NCBI GenBank assembly: GCA_963711095.1
Contig: CAVQCX010000014.1
Coordinates: 38,730 to 102,729 of the forward strand
DNA: 64,000 bases
Reading direction: 5' to 3'
Source: CAVQCX01 sp963711095
GTDB taxonomy: Bacteria > Pseudomonadota > Gammaproteobacteria > Chromatiales > Chromatiaceae
Position numbers and translations under genes: made by a program. Positions 32,704 to 41,202 of the stretch are shown piece by piece. Below the pieces are notes generated by a model. It had not been told where the DNA came from, searched no databases, and was given only the letters and a program-made list of their open reading frames with translations. Position 1 is the stretch's first letter. Every line of letters starts with the position of its first letter.

Positions 32704-33915
32704 ATGCTGCGCGGCATGGCTGATCCTCTGCTGATCCTGTCCGGCCCGCGGCGGCGCATCGCCCATCTCGACATGGACGCCTTCTATGCGTCGGTGGAGC
32801 TGCTGCGCTATCCGGAGCTGGGCGGACAGCCGCTGGTCGTCGGCGGGCGGCGCAGCCCCTGGCCGCTGCCCCAGGCCGACGGCAGTCGCCGCTTTGCCCG
32901 GCTGCGCGACTACCTGGGACGCGGGGTGATCACCACGTCCACGTACGAAGCTCGCGCCCTGGGCGTGTTCTCGGGGATGGGCATCATGAAGGCTGCGCGC
33001 CTGGCCCCGGATGCGGTGCTGCTGCCGGTCGATTTCGACGCCTATCGCCATTACTCGCGCCGGTTCAAAGCGGCGGTGGCGGGCATCGCCCCGCAGCTCG
33101 AGGACCGCGGGATCGACGAGATCTACATCGACCTGACCGACCTGCCGGGGGATTCCTTCGCACTGGCCCGGCATATCAAGCAGGCGGTGTGGGAGGCGAC
33201 TGGGCTCACCTGCTCCATTGCCGTCGCACCCAACAAGCTGCTGGCCAAGATCGGCTCCAATCTGGACAAGCCCGACGGGCTCACCCTGCTGGACTGGGCG
33301 GACATACCCGGTCGCATCTGGCCTCTGGGGGTGCGCAAGATCAACGGCATAGGCCCCAAAGCCTGGGGGCACCTGACGGCGCTGGGTATCACGACCATCG
33401 GCGAGCTGGCCCAGGCCACACCCGAGCTGCTGTGCGCGCGGTTCGGGCGTAGTTACGGACACTGGCTGCACCGGGCGTCACGGGGACTGGACGATCGCCC
33501 GGTGCTGACCCGCTCGGAGCCCAAGTCGGTCAGCCGCGAGACCACCTTCGAGCGCGACCTGGACCCCCGCCAGGATCGTGCGGCCCTGTCGGAGGCCTTC
33601 ACCGCATTGTGCACCCGGCTCGCCGAGGACCTGCGGGGCAAGGGCTATCTGGGGCGCACGGTTGGCATCAAGCTGCGCTTCGAGGATTTTCGCACCCTGA
33701 CCCGAGACCTGACCCTTCCCACGCCGATTGGTGCGGCGATCCAGATACGCCGGGCCGCGGGCGAATGCCTCAAACGCGCCCCGCTGGACAAGCGGCTTCG
33801 GCTGCTGGGTGTGCGGGTGAGTGCACTGCGCCCGCGCGGCGATGAGGGCGCTGCGGATTCGCCCTGCCAGGGCGAGCTGCCCCTCGGCTCGGGTGGCGGG
33901 CGAGAAGCGGATTGA
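32704..33915 (+). CDS. dinB: DNA polymerase IV (Y family)
   Basis: 403 residues. Catalytic acidic motifs are HLDMDAFYASVELLRYPEL and GIDEIYIDLTDLPG; the helix-hairpin-helix reads KINGIGPKAWGHLTALGI and the little-finger domain is complete (SRETTFERDLDPRQDRAAL). It performs error-prone translesion synthesis. Between the PLVVGG strand and the steric-gate region (STYEARALGVFSGM) there is an extra ~25-residue loop (RRSPWPLPQADGSRRFARLR) that classical DinB lacks. ATG 32704 has no clear ribosome site; ATG 32716 (MADPLL) is an alternative. No LexA box was found upstream. Confidence 0.92.
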   Translation: MLRGMADPLLILSGPRRRIAHLDMDAFYASVELLRYPELGGQPLVVGGRRSPWPLPQADGSRRFARLRDYLGRGVITTSTYEARALGVFSGMGIMKAARLAPDAVLLPVDFDAYRHYSRRFKAAVAGIAPQLEDRGIDEIYIDLTDLPGDSFALARHIKQAVWEATGLTCSIAVAPNKLLAKIGSNLDKPDGLTLLDWADIPGRIWPLGVRKINGIGPKAWGHLTALGITTIGELAQATPELLCARFGRSYGHWLHRASRGLDDRPVLTRSEPKSVSRETTFERDLDPRQDRAALSEAFTALCTRLAEDLRGKGYLGRTVGIKLRFEDFRTLTRDLTLPTPIGAAIQIRRAAGECLKRAPLDKRLRLLGVRVSALRPRGDEGAADSPCQGELPLGSGGGREAD

Positions 33916-34019
33916 GGTCGGGCGCCCCCTGTGCGCCGGCCTGGGTTATTCTTGGCAGCGCCCTTGCTACTGTCAGCTCACCGAGTCCGGCAAGCTCCAT
34001 TACCAGAGGTAGAGACGCG

Positions 34020-34460
34020 ATGAACAAAGCGGAAATGAAAAACGCCATTCTCCAGGCGAAGCAGGCCAAAGGCATGACCTGGACGGCACTGGGTGGCGCC
34101 ATCGGGCTGTCGCCGGAGTTCACCTGCTCGGCCTGCCTGGGCATGAACAGCCTCAAGGCCGAGCAGGCCGATGTCCTGTGCACCGCCCTGGGACTGCCGG
34201 CGGAGGTCTCGGCGGCGCTGCAGGTGTTTCCGATGAAGACCTGGGAGCAGGCGGTGCCCACGGACCCGGTCATCTACCGCTGGTACGAGATCGTCGGCGT
34301 CTACGGCGAGACCATCAAGGAGCTCATCCACGAGAAGTTCGGCGACGGCATCATGAGCGCTATCGACTTCAGCATGACCGTCGACAAGCAGGCGGACCCC
34401 AAGGGCGATCGGGTAGTGGTCACCTTGAACGGCAAGTTTCTGCCTTATAAATCCTGGTGA
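34020..34460 (+). CDS. cynS: Cyanate hydratase (cyanase)
   Basis: 146 residues. Cyanase converts cyanate and bicarbonate into ammonia and CO2. The N-terminal helical domain (MNKAEMKNAILQAKQAKGMT) resembles a DNA-binding fold, and the active-site residues are kept: Arg and Glu in YRWYEIVGVYG, Ser in GIMSAIDF, with HEKFGDGIMSA around them. The C-terminus GKFLPYKSW is standard. A purine-rich ribosome site (AGAGGTAGAG) precedes the ATG. It lies 104 bases after dinB on the same strand; the product feeds ammonia assimilation. Confidence 0.97.
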   Translation: MNKAEMKNAILQAKQAKGMTWTALGGAIGLSPEFTCSACLGMNSLKAEQADVLCTALGLPAEVSAALQVFPMKTWEQAVPTDPVIYRWYEIVGVYGETIKELIHEKFGDGIMSAIDFSMTVDKQADPKGDRVVVTLNGKFLPYKSW

Positions 34461-34827
34461 TGTCCCCGGCCGGAGCCGTGATCGGCCCGGTCGTGCCGCG
34501 CCGGCATCGCCTGGTCTTGCGACCGACCTATCCCTTGACCCCGATTGGCGCTGCTGCACGCCCCTGATCGTGGCGCGTCCCTGAGGGGCCGTTGATCGCC
34601 CGGCGCCTTCCGTGCGCTCAGCACCAAGCATTGACCGACGTCAAACTTTGCTCCGTCGTGGCACGCTTCCTGGGACTTACCCTACTTGAATGATTGCTTT
34701 TCATAAGTTCTAATCCCCGGGAATTTGCAGTGTCGCCGCGCTCCGTGGCGGCCGAACCTTGACCTGAGTGCGCAACCGACGAGGACGCATGATGCGGGAT
34801 TCGACCAGTACCCGGAACACGAACACC
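34461..34827. other. Gap between cynS and the DUF882 gene
   Basis: 367 bases, with a distinctly AT-richer part at 34685-34735 that carries the promoter candidate listed separately. No gene is supported in it. Confidence 0.45.
34686..34714 (+). promoter_or_regulatory. Candidate promoter of the DUF882 gene
   Basis: TTGAAT and TCTAAT are separated by 17 bases in the only AT-rich patch of this gap, 114 bases before the ATG at 34828. Confidence 0.4.
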
Positions 34828-35362
34828 ATGAATCGGCGCCACTTCCTGGGCCTCTGCGCCGGGGTGGCGGGTGCCCTGATCATCACCAAGCCAGCTCTTG
34901 CCTCCATCGCGACTCCCCGGGCTCGCGAGCTTCTCCTTCGACCATCTGCATACCGGCGAGAAGATCAAGCTCGCCTACTGGGAGAACGGCGCCTACGTGA
35001 AGGATGCACTCAAAGAGGTCAACCATGTGCTGCGCGACTTTCGCACCGGCGACGTGCACAGGATAGATCCCAGGCTGCTTGATCTGCTCTATGGCGTGCG
35101 CCACAGGCTCGGCACCAACGGGCCCTTCGAGGTCATCTCGGGCTACCGCTCCCCCAAGACCAACGAGATGCTCCGCAAGGCCTCAGGCGGTGTCGCCAAG
35201 CACAGCATGCACCTGCAGGGCAAGGCGATCGATATCCGCGTCCCTGGTCGGGACCTAAAGCAGGTGCACCGCGCCGCGCTCGCGCTCAAAGGTGGCGGGG
35301 TCGGCCTCTACACCCAATCCGACTTCGTCCACGTCGATACCGGGCGCGTGAGATCCTGGTGA
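34828..35362 (+). pseudogene. Tat-exported DUF882 (YcbK-like, peptidase M15 fold) protein, with a +1 frameshift
   Basis: The first part reads MNRRHFLGLCAGVAGALIIT, a twin-arginine signal. At about 34930-34936 one extra base changes the expected ELSFDHLHTGEKIKL into ELLLRPSAYR; the next frame carries the rest. That part has the metal-site pattern of the M15/DUF882 fold: FEVISGYRSPKTN, KHSMHLQGKAIDIRV and FVHVDTGRVRSW. YcbK-like proteins (MepK) are murein DD-/LD-endopeptidases that cut cross-links during growth. The corrected protein would be ~177 residues, the normal size. The domain is otherwise intact, so a sequence error is likely. Confidence 0.85.
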
Positions 35363-35588
35363 TCAGCTAGGCGTGCCCCAGCTCCCGCACCTCTGTGGGA
35401 GCACCGTGCCGGCGCGTCTCTGCCCGCCTACTCATGAGCCCCTGTTTCTGACCCGACGCCTGCTGCGGTCCACGAATTGCCCGCGCTCCATGCAGGGGGT
35501 CTGCCGCGTCCCGCGCGGATGCCTGGCGCGCGCAGAGCCGGACGCTCCCGGAAGGTCGGATACAGGCGCTTCAGTAAGGCTCTATCCT

Positions 35589-36935
35589 GTGCTGCGTAAA
35601 TCTCTTCGAGCCTTTTGTCTGCTGCTGCTGTCGGCCCTCTTGAGCGGCGCGGCGGCGGAATCCGTGGACGAGGCGGCAGCGCGGCTGGCAGCAGCCAAGA
35701 CCTCGTCGCTCTCCGCGGATACGCCCGTTCCCCGGCGGTTCGTCGCCGAAGGCACCTCAATCATCGATCTTGCCAGGCACCGAAAGGTCTTTTTCAAAGG
35801 CATCGGCTACTCGCCTTTCTTGCAAGGCGAAACGCCGTTGCAGGGCGCGGCGCCGGCCGACGACGGGCGCTATGCGGAACATCTCGCTCTGCTGCGTCGT
35901 CTGGGGGTCAATTATCTGCATGTCTTTACCGGGCATCTACCCGCCGGATTCTTCGCTGCCCTGGACAAGACTCCCATCGTCTACGGCCAGGAAATCCCGA
36001 TCTTCGTCCGCGCCCGGGATTTTCTCGACCCGGCCTACCAGGTAGAGACGCTCGCGCACATCAAGGACGTGATAGATCATGCCTATCGGGTGGGTCGTCC
36101 CGACAGGCTGGTGCTGTTCTCCATTGGCGACGAGCTGCAGCCTCAATCGATCACGCGCACGGACGCGCTGCACCCGGGTGTGCAGGCGTTCCACGGGAAG
36201 CATGTGCGCGTATCGCATCGGACCCCTTCGGAGATCGCAGTGGCGCGCCTGATCGACGCCGCCATGGACTACGAGCTCAGGACCTATGGACAGCGTCACC
36301 TCTATTGTCACACCAGCTTTACCCATGTAGGTCCGATCGCCAATCGCTACGATCTGGAGGTGCCTTTTCTGTCGGCCTTGACGCCCGATATCGGCGATCT
36401 GATCTGCTTGAACGTCTACACCTATGCGCGCGGCGTCGTCACCTCGCCGCCGGGCTCTGTGACCGGTACCCCCTATCAGGGGTATCTGGAGGCGCTCACG
36501 GCCCAAGCCCGCAAGCCGATCTTCATCACTCAGGTCGGCCTGTCCACCTCCCCGACCGAGCCCAAGCCCTGGGTGCCGGGCTTCGGGGGCCATAAGGTGT
36601 CTGATGTCCCGGATGTGTTTCGGTCCGTCTGGAGAGACATCCGTACCGCCAAGGGTCACGAGAAGATCTGTGGCATGTCTTTCTTCGAGCTCCAGGATGA
36701 GTGGTGGAAGAATGGGCAGCAGCCGACCGACTTCGACCGGCACGACGCGGGTGACCCCGAAGAATGGTTTGGTATCTACGAGCTGGGGCCGGACCGCAGG
36801 CTGGTGCCCAAGGCCGGGATTCCAGCTGCCGTCAGGGAGATATTCACCAGCACAGACGCCGGCCAGGATGCGCGGGACGTGGCCGCAGGCGCGCCAGGCG
36901 CCGCGGATCAGTCCCCGATCCGGCCTTGGATGTGA
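35589..36935 (+). CDS. Secreted glycoside-hydrolase-like TIM-barrel protein
   Basis: 448 residues from GTG 35589. A signal peptide (RAFCLLLLSALLSGAAAES) is followed by a domain that reads like a GH17/GH5-type barrel: VFFKGIGYSPF, HLALLRRLGVNYLHVFTG, VLFSIGDELQ with a candidate acid Glu, DLICLNVYTYARG, KPIFITQVGLSTSP and MSFFELQDEWW with a second Glu. The substrate is not known; beta-glucan is a reasonable guess given the NdvB-like gene at 5439. Start codons further upstream would lose the signal peptide position. Its last 28 bases overlap the convergent gene at 36908. Confidence 0.65.
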   Translation: MLRKSLRAFCLLLLSALLSGAAAESVDEAAARLAAAKTSSLSADTPVPRRFVAEGTSIIDLARHRKVFFKGIGYSPFLQGETPLQGAAPADDGRYAEHLALLRRLGVNYLHVFTGHLPAGFFAALDKTPIVYGQEIPIFVRARDFLDPAYQVETLAHIKDVIDHAYRVGRPDRLVLFSIGDELQPQSITRTDALHPGVQAFHGKHVRVSHRTPSEIAVARLIDAAMDYELRTYGQRHLYCHTSFTHVGPIANRYDLEVPFLSALTPDIGDLICLNVYTYARGVVTSPPGSVTGTPYQGYLEALTAQARKPIFITQVGLSTSPTEPKPWVPGFGGHKVSDVPDVFRSVWRDIRTAKGHEKICGMSFFELQDEWWKNGQQPTDFDRHDAGDPEEWFGIYELGPDRRLVPKAGIPAAVREIFTSTDAGQDARDVAAGAPGAADQSPIRPWM

Positions 36936-37177
36936 TCCAGGTATTCGGGGAAATAGCGCTCGATCACCGGCAGCTCGAACTGGCCCAGAATGCTGGTGTT
37001 GGGCTCGCGCTCGAGCAGGAATTCGAAAGACATTTCGATCAGCTGCTTGTGCGAGACCCGCCCACCGGTCACGCAGCGGTAGAATTCAGGGTCGAGCGTC
37101 ACCCAGTGCACGGTGGTCCGGCGCTCGTCGATGCTGACCTTGAAGCGCGTTTCATTGATCTGTTCAACGTGGATCAT
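36908..37177 (-). CDS. Small conserved hypothetical protein, last gene of the rnf cluster
   Basis: 89 residues, soluble. The N-terminus is beta-rich (MIHVEQINETRFKVSI and TTVHWVTLDPEFY) and the C-terminus helical with a Pro-bounded end (FELPVIERYFPEYLDHIQG). I recognise no family. It begins 23 bases after the FNR gene ends, in the same direction, so it is probably the last gene of the rnf transcript. Its end overlaps the glycosidase-like gene on the other strand. Confidence 0.65.
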   Translation of the reverse strand: MIHVEQINETRFKVSIDERRTTVHWVTLDPEFYRCVTGGRVSHKQLIEMSFEFLLEREPNTSILGQFELPVIERYFPEYLDHIQGRIGD

Positions 37178-37200
37178 CCGATTGCTCCCAGCAGTGCGGG

Positions 37201-38049
37201 CTAGTCATACAACAGATCCGACCAGCGGCCCTCGGTGACCATCTCCTCTTTCTTCCGACGCCAGCGCGCGCTGGAGCCGGCGAGCTGCGCCAGAATCCTG
37301 TCCAGAGTCTCGGCGGTGCGGGTCAGGCCCGCGACGTAGACGTAAGTGCCCGGTGCCTGGATCAGGTCCCAGACTTCCTGGGCGTTGTCTTCCAGTGTGC
37401 GGTCGAGCGCGGCGTCTTCCTCCGCAAGGGCGCGCGGGGTCAGAGCCGAAAAGGCCCGAAAGGCCTCTTCGTTGTAATAGTGCTCCAGGTCGTTGCGCAC
37501 CTGATTCATGTACAGCAGCTCCATACCGACGCGAGCGCCATAGAACAGCCGGACGCGGCCCTTCCAGCCGCGGTGCTGATCGAAGATGCGCTTGATGAAC
37601 GCCCTGAAAGGGGCGATGCCGGTGCCGGTGCCGATCATCAGCAGGTTCGCCGATGCGTCCTCGGGCATCTGGAACTGGCTGCCGTAGGGGCCGGTCAGGG
37701 TGATGCTGTCACCGGCCCGCAGGTCGCACAGGTAGTTGGAAGAGATCCCCTGGTAGCGCTCGCCGCTGACCTCGTCGATATAGAAGCAGCGGCGTACGCA
37801 GATGGCGATCTCCCCGCTGACCGCGCCCCTCGGCTCGGCGATGGAGTAGAGGCGCAGGTGGGTGGGGTTGCCGAACGGGTGAGGTCCCGGGCTGAGCACG
37901 CCGACGCTCTGGCCTTCTGTATAGGAGAATCCGGGGGGCACGCCAAGCACGATGTGACGCACCTCGGTGGCCCCTTCCGAGGTAATGCGCGTGGTCTCCC
38001 GGACCACTGCCTGATAGGGGTTGCGGATGTCATACTCGCGAAGGTTCAT
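37201..38049 (-). CDS. Plant-type ferredoxin-NADP+ reductase
   Basis: 282 residues. The FAD-binding signature RLYSIAEPRG, the ISSNYLCDLRAGD segment and the pyrophosphate loop GTGTGIAPFRAFIKR are all present, and the protein ends in the NADP-domain pattern TYVYVAGLTRTAETLD, then a tail (KKEEMVTEGRWSDLLYD) close to that of plant and cyanobacterial FNR. It moves electrons between ferredoxin and NADP(H). Placed at the end of the rnf operon, it would tie the ferredoxin pool used by Rnf and the PFOR-like protein to NADPH. Confidence 0.9.
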   Translation of the reverse strand: MNLREYDIRNPYQAVVRETTRITSEGATEVRHIVLGVPPGFSYTEGQSVGVLSPGPHPFGNPTHLRLYSIAEPRGAVSGEIAICVRRCFYIDEVSGERYQGISSNYLCDLRAGDSITLTGPYGSQFQMPEDASANLLMIGTGTGIAPFRAFIKRIFDQHRGWKGRVRLFYGARVGMELLYMNQVRNDLEHYYNEEAFRAFSALTPRALAEEDAALDRTLEDNAQEVWDLIQAPGTYVYVAGLTRTAETLDRILAQLAGSSARWRRKKEEMVTEGRWSDLLYD

Positions 38050-38055
38050 CTTTGC

Positions 38056-38241
38056 TTATCCCCCATTGCGTCGGCAGGCATCCCCGTTGCACTGGCACCC
38101 CAGGCCGCAGCCGCCGGCCTCCTCCCGGTACGGCCCCGTTTCCGGATGGCGCTCGGCGAACCGACGGGCGAGTCGCTGGACCGCGGTCCAGCCGACGAGC
38201 GCCAGCAGAATAAATCCCGTGGCAGCCAAGTAACGATACAT
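38056..38241 (-). CDS. Small membrane protein with Cys-rich tail, between rnfA and FNR
   Basis: 61 residues: one N-terminal membrane helix (LAATGFILLALVGWTAV), a basic stretch, and a tail with four Cys (GGCGLGCQCNGDACRRNGG). The stop-start gaps to rnfA and the FNR gene are 7 bases or less, so it belongs to the operon. The layout recalls NqrM, a small one-helix protein with Cys motifs that is needed to mature the Nqr complex and inserts its iron centre. A matching role for Rnf is my inference; no sequence similarity beyond layout is claimed. Confidence 0.7.
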   Translation of the reverse strand: MYRYLAATGFILLALVGWTAVQRLARRFAERHPETGPYREEAGGCGLGCQCNGDACRRNGG

Positions 38242-38248
38242 CGGGCGC

Positions 38249-38830
38249 TCAGCCCCCCAGGCCCGCGAAGCCCATGAACACCAGTGACAGCAGCCCGGCG
38301 AGCATCAGCGACAGGGCCGCCCCCTGGCTCACATCTGGCACCCGGGCGAGCTCGAGCTTCTCGCGCAGCCCGGCCATGAGCACCAGGGCGAGGGTGAAGC
38401 CCGCACCGGCCCCGAGGCTGTAGACCAGGCTCTGGCCGAAGTCATAGGCCTTCGCGGTCTGGAACAGGGCCAGCCCCAGAATCGCGCAGTTGGTGGTGAT
38501 CAGCGGCAGGAAGATGCCCAGGCTGCGAAACAGCGCGGGGCTCAGCTTCTTGATCACCATCTCCACCAGCTGCACCGCCGAGGCGATCACCGCGATGTAG
38601 CAGATCAGCCGCAGGACCTCGAGGTCCAGCGCCAGCAGCAGGCTGTTGATGGCATAGGCGCAGGCCGAGCTTACCAGCATCACGAAGGTGGTCGCGAGCC
38701 CCATGTTCCAGGCCGTATGCAGCTTGCCGGATACCCCGAGAAACGGGCAGATGCCGAGGAACAGTGCCAGCACGAAGTTGTTCACCAGAAAGGCGTTGAG
38801 AAAGATGAAGCTGATCGACTCATGCTCCAT
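38249..38830 (-). CDS. rnfA: Rnf complex subunit A
   Basis: 193 residues with six membrane helices. RnfA and RnfE are the related pair that forms the membrane core with a shared [2Fe-2S] cluster bound by Cys residues in the inverted repeat helices; here LGICPFLGVSGKLH and LITTNCAILGLALF carry them. It moves electrons through the membrane in ferredoxin:NAD+ oxidoreductase. The start overlaps the end of rnfE by 11 bases. Confidence 0.95.
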   Translation of the reverse strand: MEHESISFIFLNAFLVNNFVLALFLGICPFLGVSGKLHTAWNMGLATTFVMLVSSACAYAINSLLLALDLEVLRLICYIAVIASAVQLVEMVIKKLSPALFRSLGIFLPLITTNCAILGLALFQTAKAYDFGQSLVYSLGAGAGFTLALVLMAGLREKLELARVPDVSQGAALSLMLAGLLSLVFMGFAGLGG

Positions 38831-39470
38831 GGGTCACCTCTTCGCCGCGTGCCTGGCGGTGGCGTCGAGCCCAGCTGAACAGCAGCAGCCAGCTCCCCAG
38901 CACGAAGAACCCGCCCGGTGGCAGCACCATCACTACCCAGGGCTGGAAGCTGGTGCCGAACAGGCTCAGGCCGAACAGGCTGCCGTTGCCCAGGATCTCG
39001 CGCACCGCGCCCAGGCAGAGCAGGGCCAGGGTGAAGCCCGCACCTATGCCCAGCGCGTTGACCACCGCGTTCTGGATCGGCTGTTTGGAGGCATAGGCCT
39101 CGGCCCGGCCGAGGATGATGCAGTTGACCGCGATCAGCTGGATGAAGGCCCCCAGGGCGTTGTAGAGATCCAGGCTGATGGCCTGGATGCTGTAGTCCAC
39201 CATGGTCACGAAGGTGGCGATGATCACGATGTAGGTGGCGATGCGCACCTGTTTCGGAATCAGCGCGCGCAGCAGCGAGACCAGGGCGCTGGAGCAGATC
39301 AGCACGAAGGTGGTGGCCAGCCCCATGGCGAGCGCATTGACCGCCGAATTGGTCACTGCGAGCGTCGGGCACATGCCGAGCAGCATGACGAATACCGGGT
39401 TCTCCTCCCAGAGCCCGCGCAGCAAGGTGTCCGCCGACAGCCGCTCGACCTGGAGGGGGTTGGTGGGCAT
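38820..39470 (-). CDS. rnfE: Rnf complex subunit E
   Basis: 216 residues, membrane protein related to RnfA. It has the matching Cys motifs (MLLGMCPTLAVTNSA and LIAVNCIILGRAEAY). Together with RnfA it holds the intramembrane iron-sulphur cluster. The start overlaps the rnfG stop by one base (TGATG). The C-terminus ends in a basic tail (RRHRQARGEEVTHGA). Confidence 0.95.
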   Translation of the reverse strand: MPTNPLQVERLSADTLLRGLWEENPVFVMLLGMCPTLAVTNSAVNALAMGLATTFVLICSSALVSLLRALIPKQVRIATYIVIIATFVTMVDYSIQAISLDLYNALGAFIQLIAVNCIILGRAEAYASKQPIQNAVVNALGIGAGFTLALLCLGAVREILGNGSLFGLSLFGTSFQPWVVMVLPPGGFFVLGSWLLLFSWARRHRQARGEEVTHGA

Positions 39471-40150
39471 CAGGGGGCTCCTCGCAGCGCCACCAGGTGG
39501 CGCTCGATCGCCGGCAGGTAGCGCTCGGCGCTGGCATCCAGCGCCCTGCCCACCGCCTTGGAGGTGATGGTCGCCCCGGAGATGGCGTCGATCTGCCAGG
39601 GCGCGTGCTTGCCTCCGTGCTTGACGGTCTCGATCGGATGGGCCAGCGCCGAGCCCTTGCCATCGAGGGACGCGTCCAGGGCCTGGAAGTTGGCGAGGAA
39701 GGCCGGGTCACTGGCCGCCTTGTCCCCGAGCCCCGGGGTCTCGGCCATTTGCAGCACGGTCATGCCGACCACGCAACGGCAGTCGGGGGAATACCCGAAC
39801 AGGAGGCGCACCAGATCCTGGTAGCCTCGGGCCGCCCCCTGCAAGGCCACGCCGATCAGCCGCCCTTGGCCATCGTAGCCCGCATAGAGCGTCTCGCCGG
39901 CTGCACCGGGCGTCGCCGGAACGAGGTCGCCCTCGGGCGTCACGAGGAAGTCCGAGCGCCGCACCGCCCCGGGCAGCACCTGGAAGACCGCCCGCTCCAC
40001 CGCCTGGCGGCGGTTCTCGGCGATGTAGGGGGCGGTGATCTGGTCGGTGAGCACCACCAGCAGGCCCGAGAGGGCGGCCACCAGACCCAGGGTGCGGACA
40101 AGCCGGCCGCCAGGCGCGGCGGCCGCGAGGCTGGGGCTCGGTACGCTCAT
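39470..40150 (-). CDS. rnfG: Rnf complex subunit G (FMN-binding)
   Basis: 226 residues. One N-terminal membrane helix (LVRTLGLVAALSGLLVVLTD) leads to a periplasmic FMN-binding domain with the covalent flavinylation motif DAISGATITSKAV, where Thr binds FMN. It also has the EQTPGLG-type segment AETPGLGDKAASDP. FMN attachment needs ApbE, which is not in the window. The ATG overlaps the rnfD stop by four bases (ATGA). Confidence 0.95.
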   Translation of the reverse strand: MSVPSPSLAAAAPGGRLVRTLGLVAALSGLLVVLTDQITAPYIAENRRQAVERAVFQVLPGAVRRSDFLVTPEGDLVPATPGAAGETLYAGYDGQGRLIGVALQGAARGYQDLVRLLFGYSPDCRCVVGMTVLQMAETPGLGDKAASDPAFLANFQALDASLDGKGSALAHPIETVKHGGKHAPWQIDAISGATITSKAVGRALDASAERYLPAIERHLVALRGAP

Positions 40151-41202
40151 GGTCCTCTGATCCCCCGGCTCGTGCCGTAGACCCGGGGCTGGCTGACCGC
40201 GTCGATCAGCGGGCACAGGGCATTGCCGAGCAGAATGGCGTACATCACCCCCTCGGGGAGTCCGCCGAACAGCCGGATGATGATGCTGACGAAGCCGATC
40301 AGCAGGCCGTAGATCCAAACCCCCAGCGGCGTCACGGGCGAGGCCACCATGTCGCTCGCCATGAACACCGCGCCCAGCATCAGGCCGCCGGAGAACAGCA
40401 TGAACAACGGCTCGGGGAAGCGCCCCGGGTCGGCCAGGTGAAAGGCGCCGCTGGTCGCTCCGGCCCCTGCCAGCACCGCGATCGGGATCTTCCAGTCCAT
40501 CATGCGGCGTGCCGCGAGATAGGCCCCGCAGACCAGGATCAGGGCCGCCGGGCCCTCCCCTGCGGAGCCGGCGGTGGTGCCCAGGAACAGGCTCCAGACA
40601 TCGGTCAGCTGGTGCTGGAATTTCTGCAGCGCCAGCGGCGTGGCCCCGGTGAATCCGTCTACCGCGGCCTGGTGGATCCAGCCCTGAAGCGCAGGCGGCG
40701 CGGTGAACGGCGCCGTGAAAGTGGACGGGATGAAGGTGGTGAAACGGCTCGGGGCGAAGGCCGGTGTCCAGCTGGTGATAGCGGTGGGAAACGCCGCCTG
40801 GACAAAGGCCCGGCCTACCAAGGCAGGGTTCATGACGTTGTAGCCCAGGCCGCCGAACAGCGCCTTGCCCAGCGCGATCGCGACGAAGGCCGCCACCGCG
40901 GTCATCCAAAGCGGAAAGGCCGGCGGCAGCGTGAGGGCCAGCAGCAGGCCGGTAATCACGGCGCTGAAGTCACCGACGGTGCTCGGCTGGACGGACAGCC
41001 GGCAGAACAGCTGCTCGGTGAGGGCGGCCACTGCCACCGAGACCAGGATCACCGCCAGGGCGCTCAGCCCGAACTGCCACACCGAGTAGCCCGCAACCGG
41101 CAGCAGGGCGTAGACCACGTTGCGCATGATCTGCTCTACCGATGCGGTGCGGCGGATGTGGGGCGAGGTGCGCAGCTCTACGCGCGGCGTCGGGGCGGCC
41201 AT
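40147..41202 (-). CDS. rnfD: Rnf complex subunit D
   Basis: 351 residues with about ten membrane helices. The covalent FMN site is DGFTGATPLALQ. Other family segments are FGGLGYNVMNPALVGRAF and FMASDMVASPVTPLG. RnfD is related to NqrB and probably carries the ion channel. ATG 41202 gives the family N-terminus (MAAPTPRVELRTSPHIR) and overlaps the rnfC stop by one base; the open frame further upstream lies inside rnfC. Confidence 0.95.
   Translation of the reverse strand: MAAPTPRVELRTSPHIRRTASVEQIMRNVVYALLPVAGYSVWQFGLSALAVILVSVAVAALTEQLFCRLSVQPSTVGDFSAVITGLLLALTLPPAFPLWMTAVAAFVAIALGKALFGGLGYNVMNPALVGRAFVQAAFPTAITSWTPAFAPSRFTTFIPSTFTAPFTAPPALQGWIHQAAVDGFTGATPLALQKFQHQLTDVWSLFLGTTAGSAGEGPAALILVCGAYLAARRMMDWKIPIAVLAGAGATSGAFHLADPGRFPEPLFMLFSGGLMLGAVFMASDMVASPVTPLGVWIYGLLIGFVSIIIRLFGGLPEGVMYAILLGNALCPLIDAVSQPRVYGTSRGIRGP

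Noticed and set aside
34618..34968. A minus-strand frame covering the gap before the DUF882 gene
   Set aside because: No ribosome site or similarity, and it overlaps the clear Tat signal on the plus strand.
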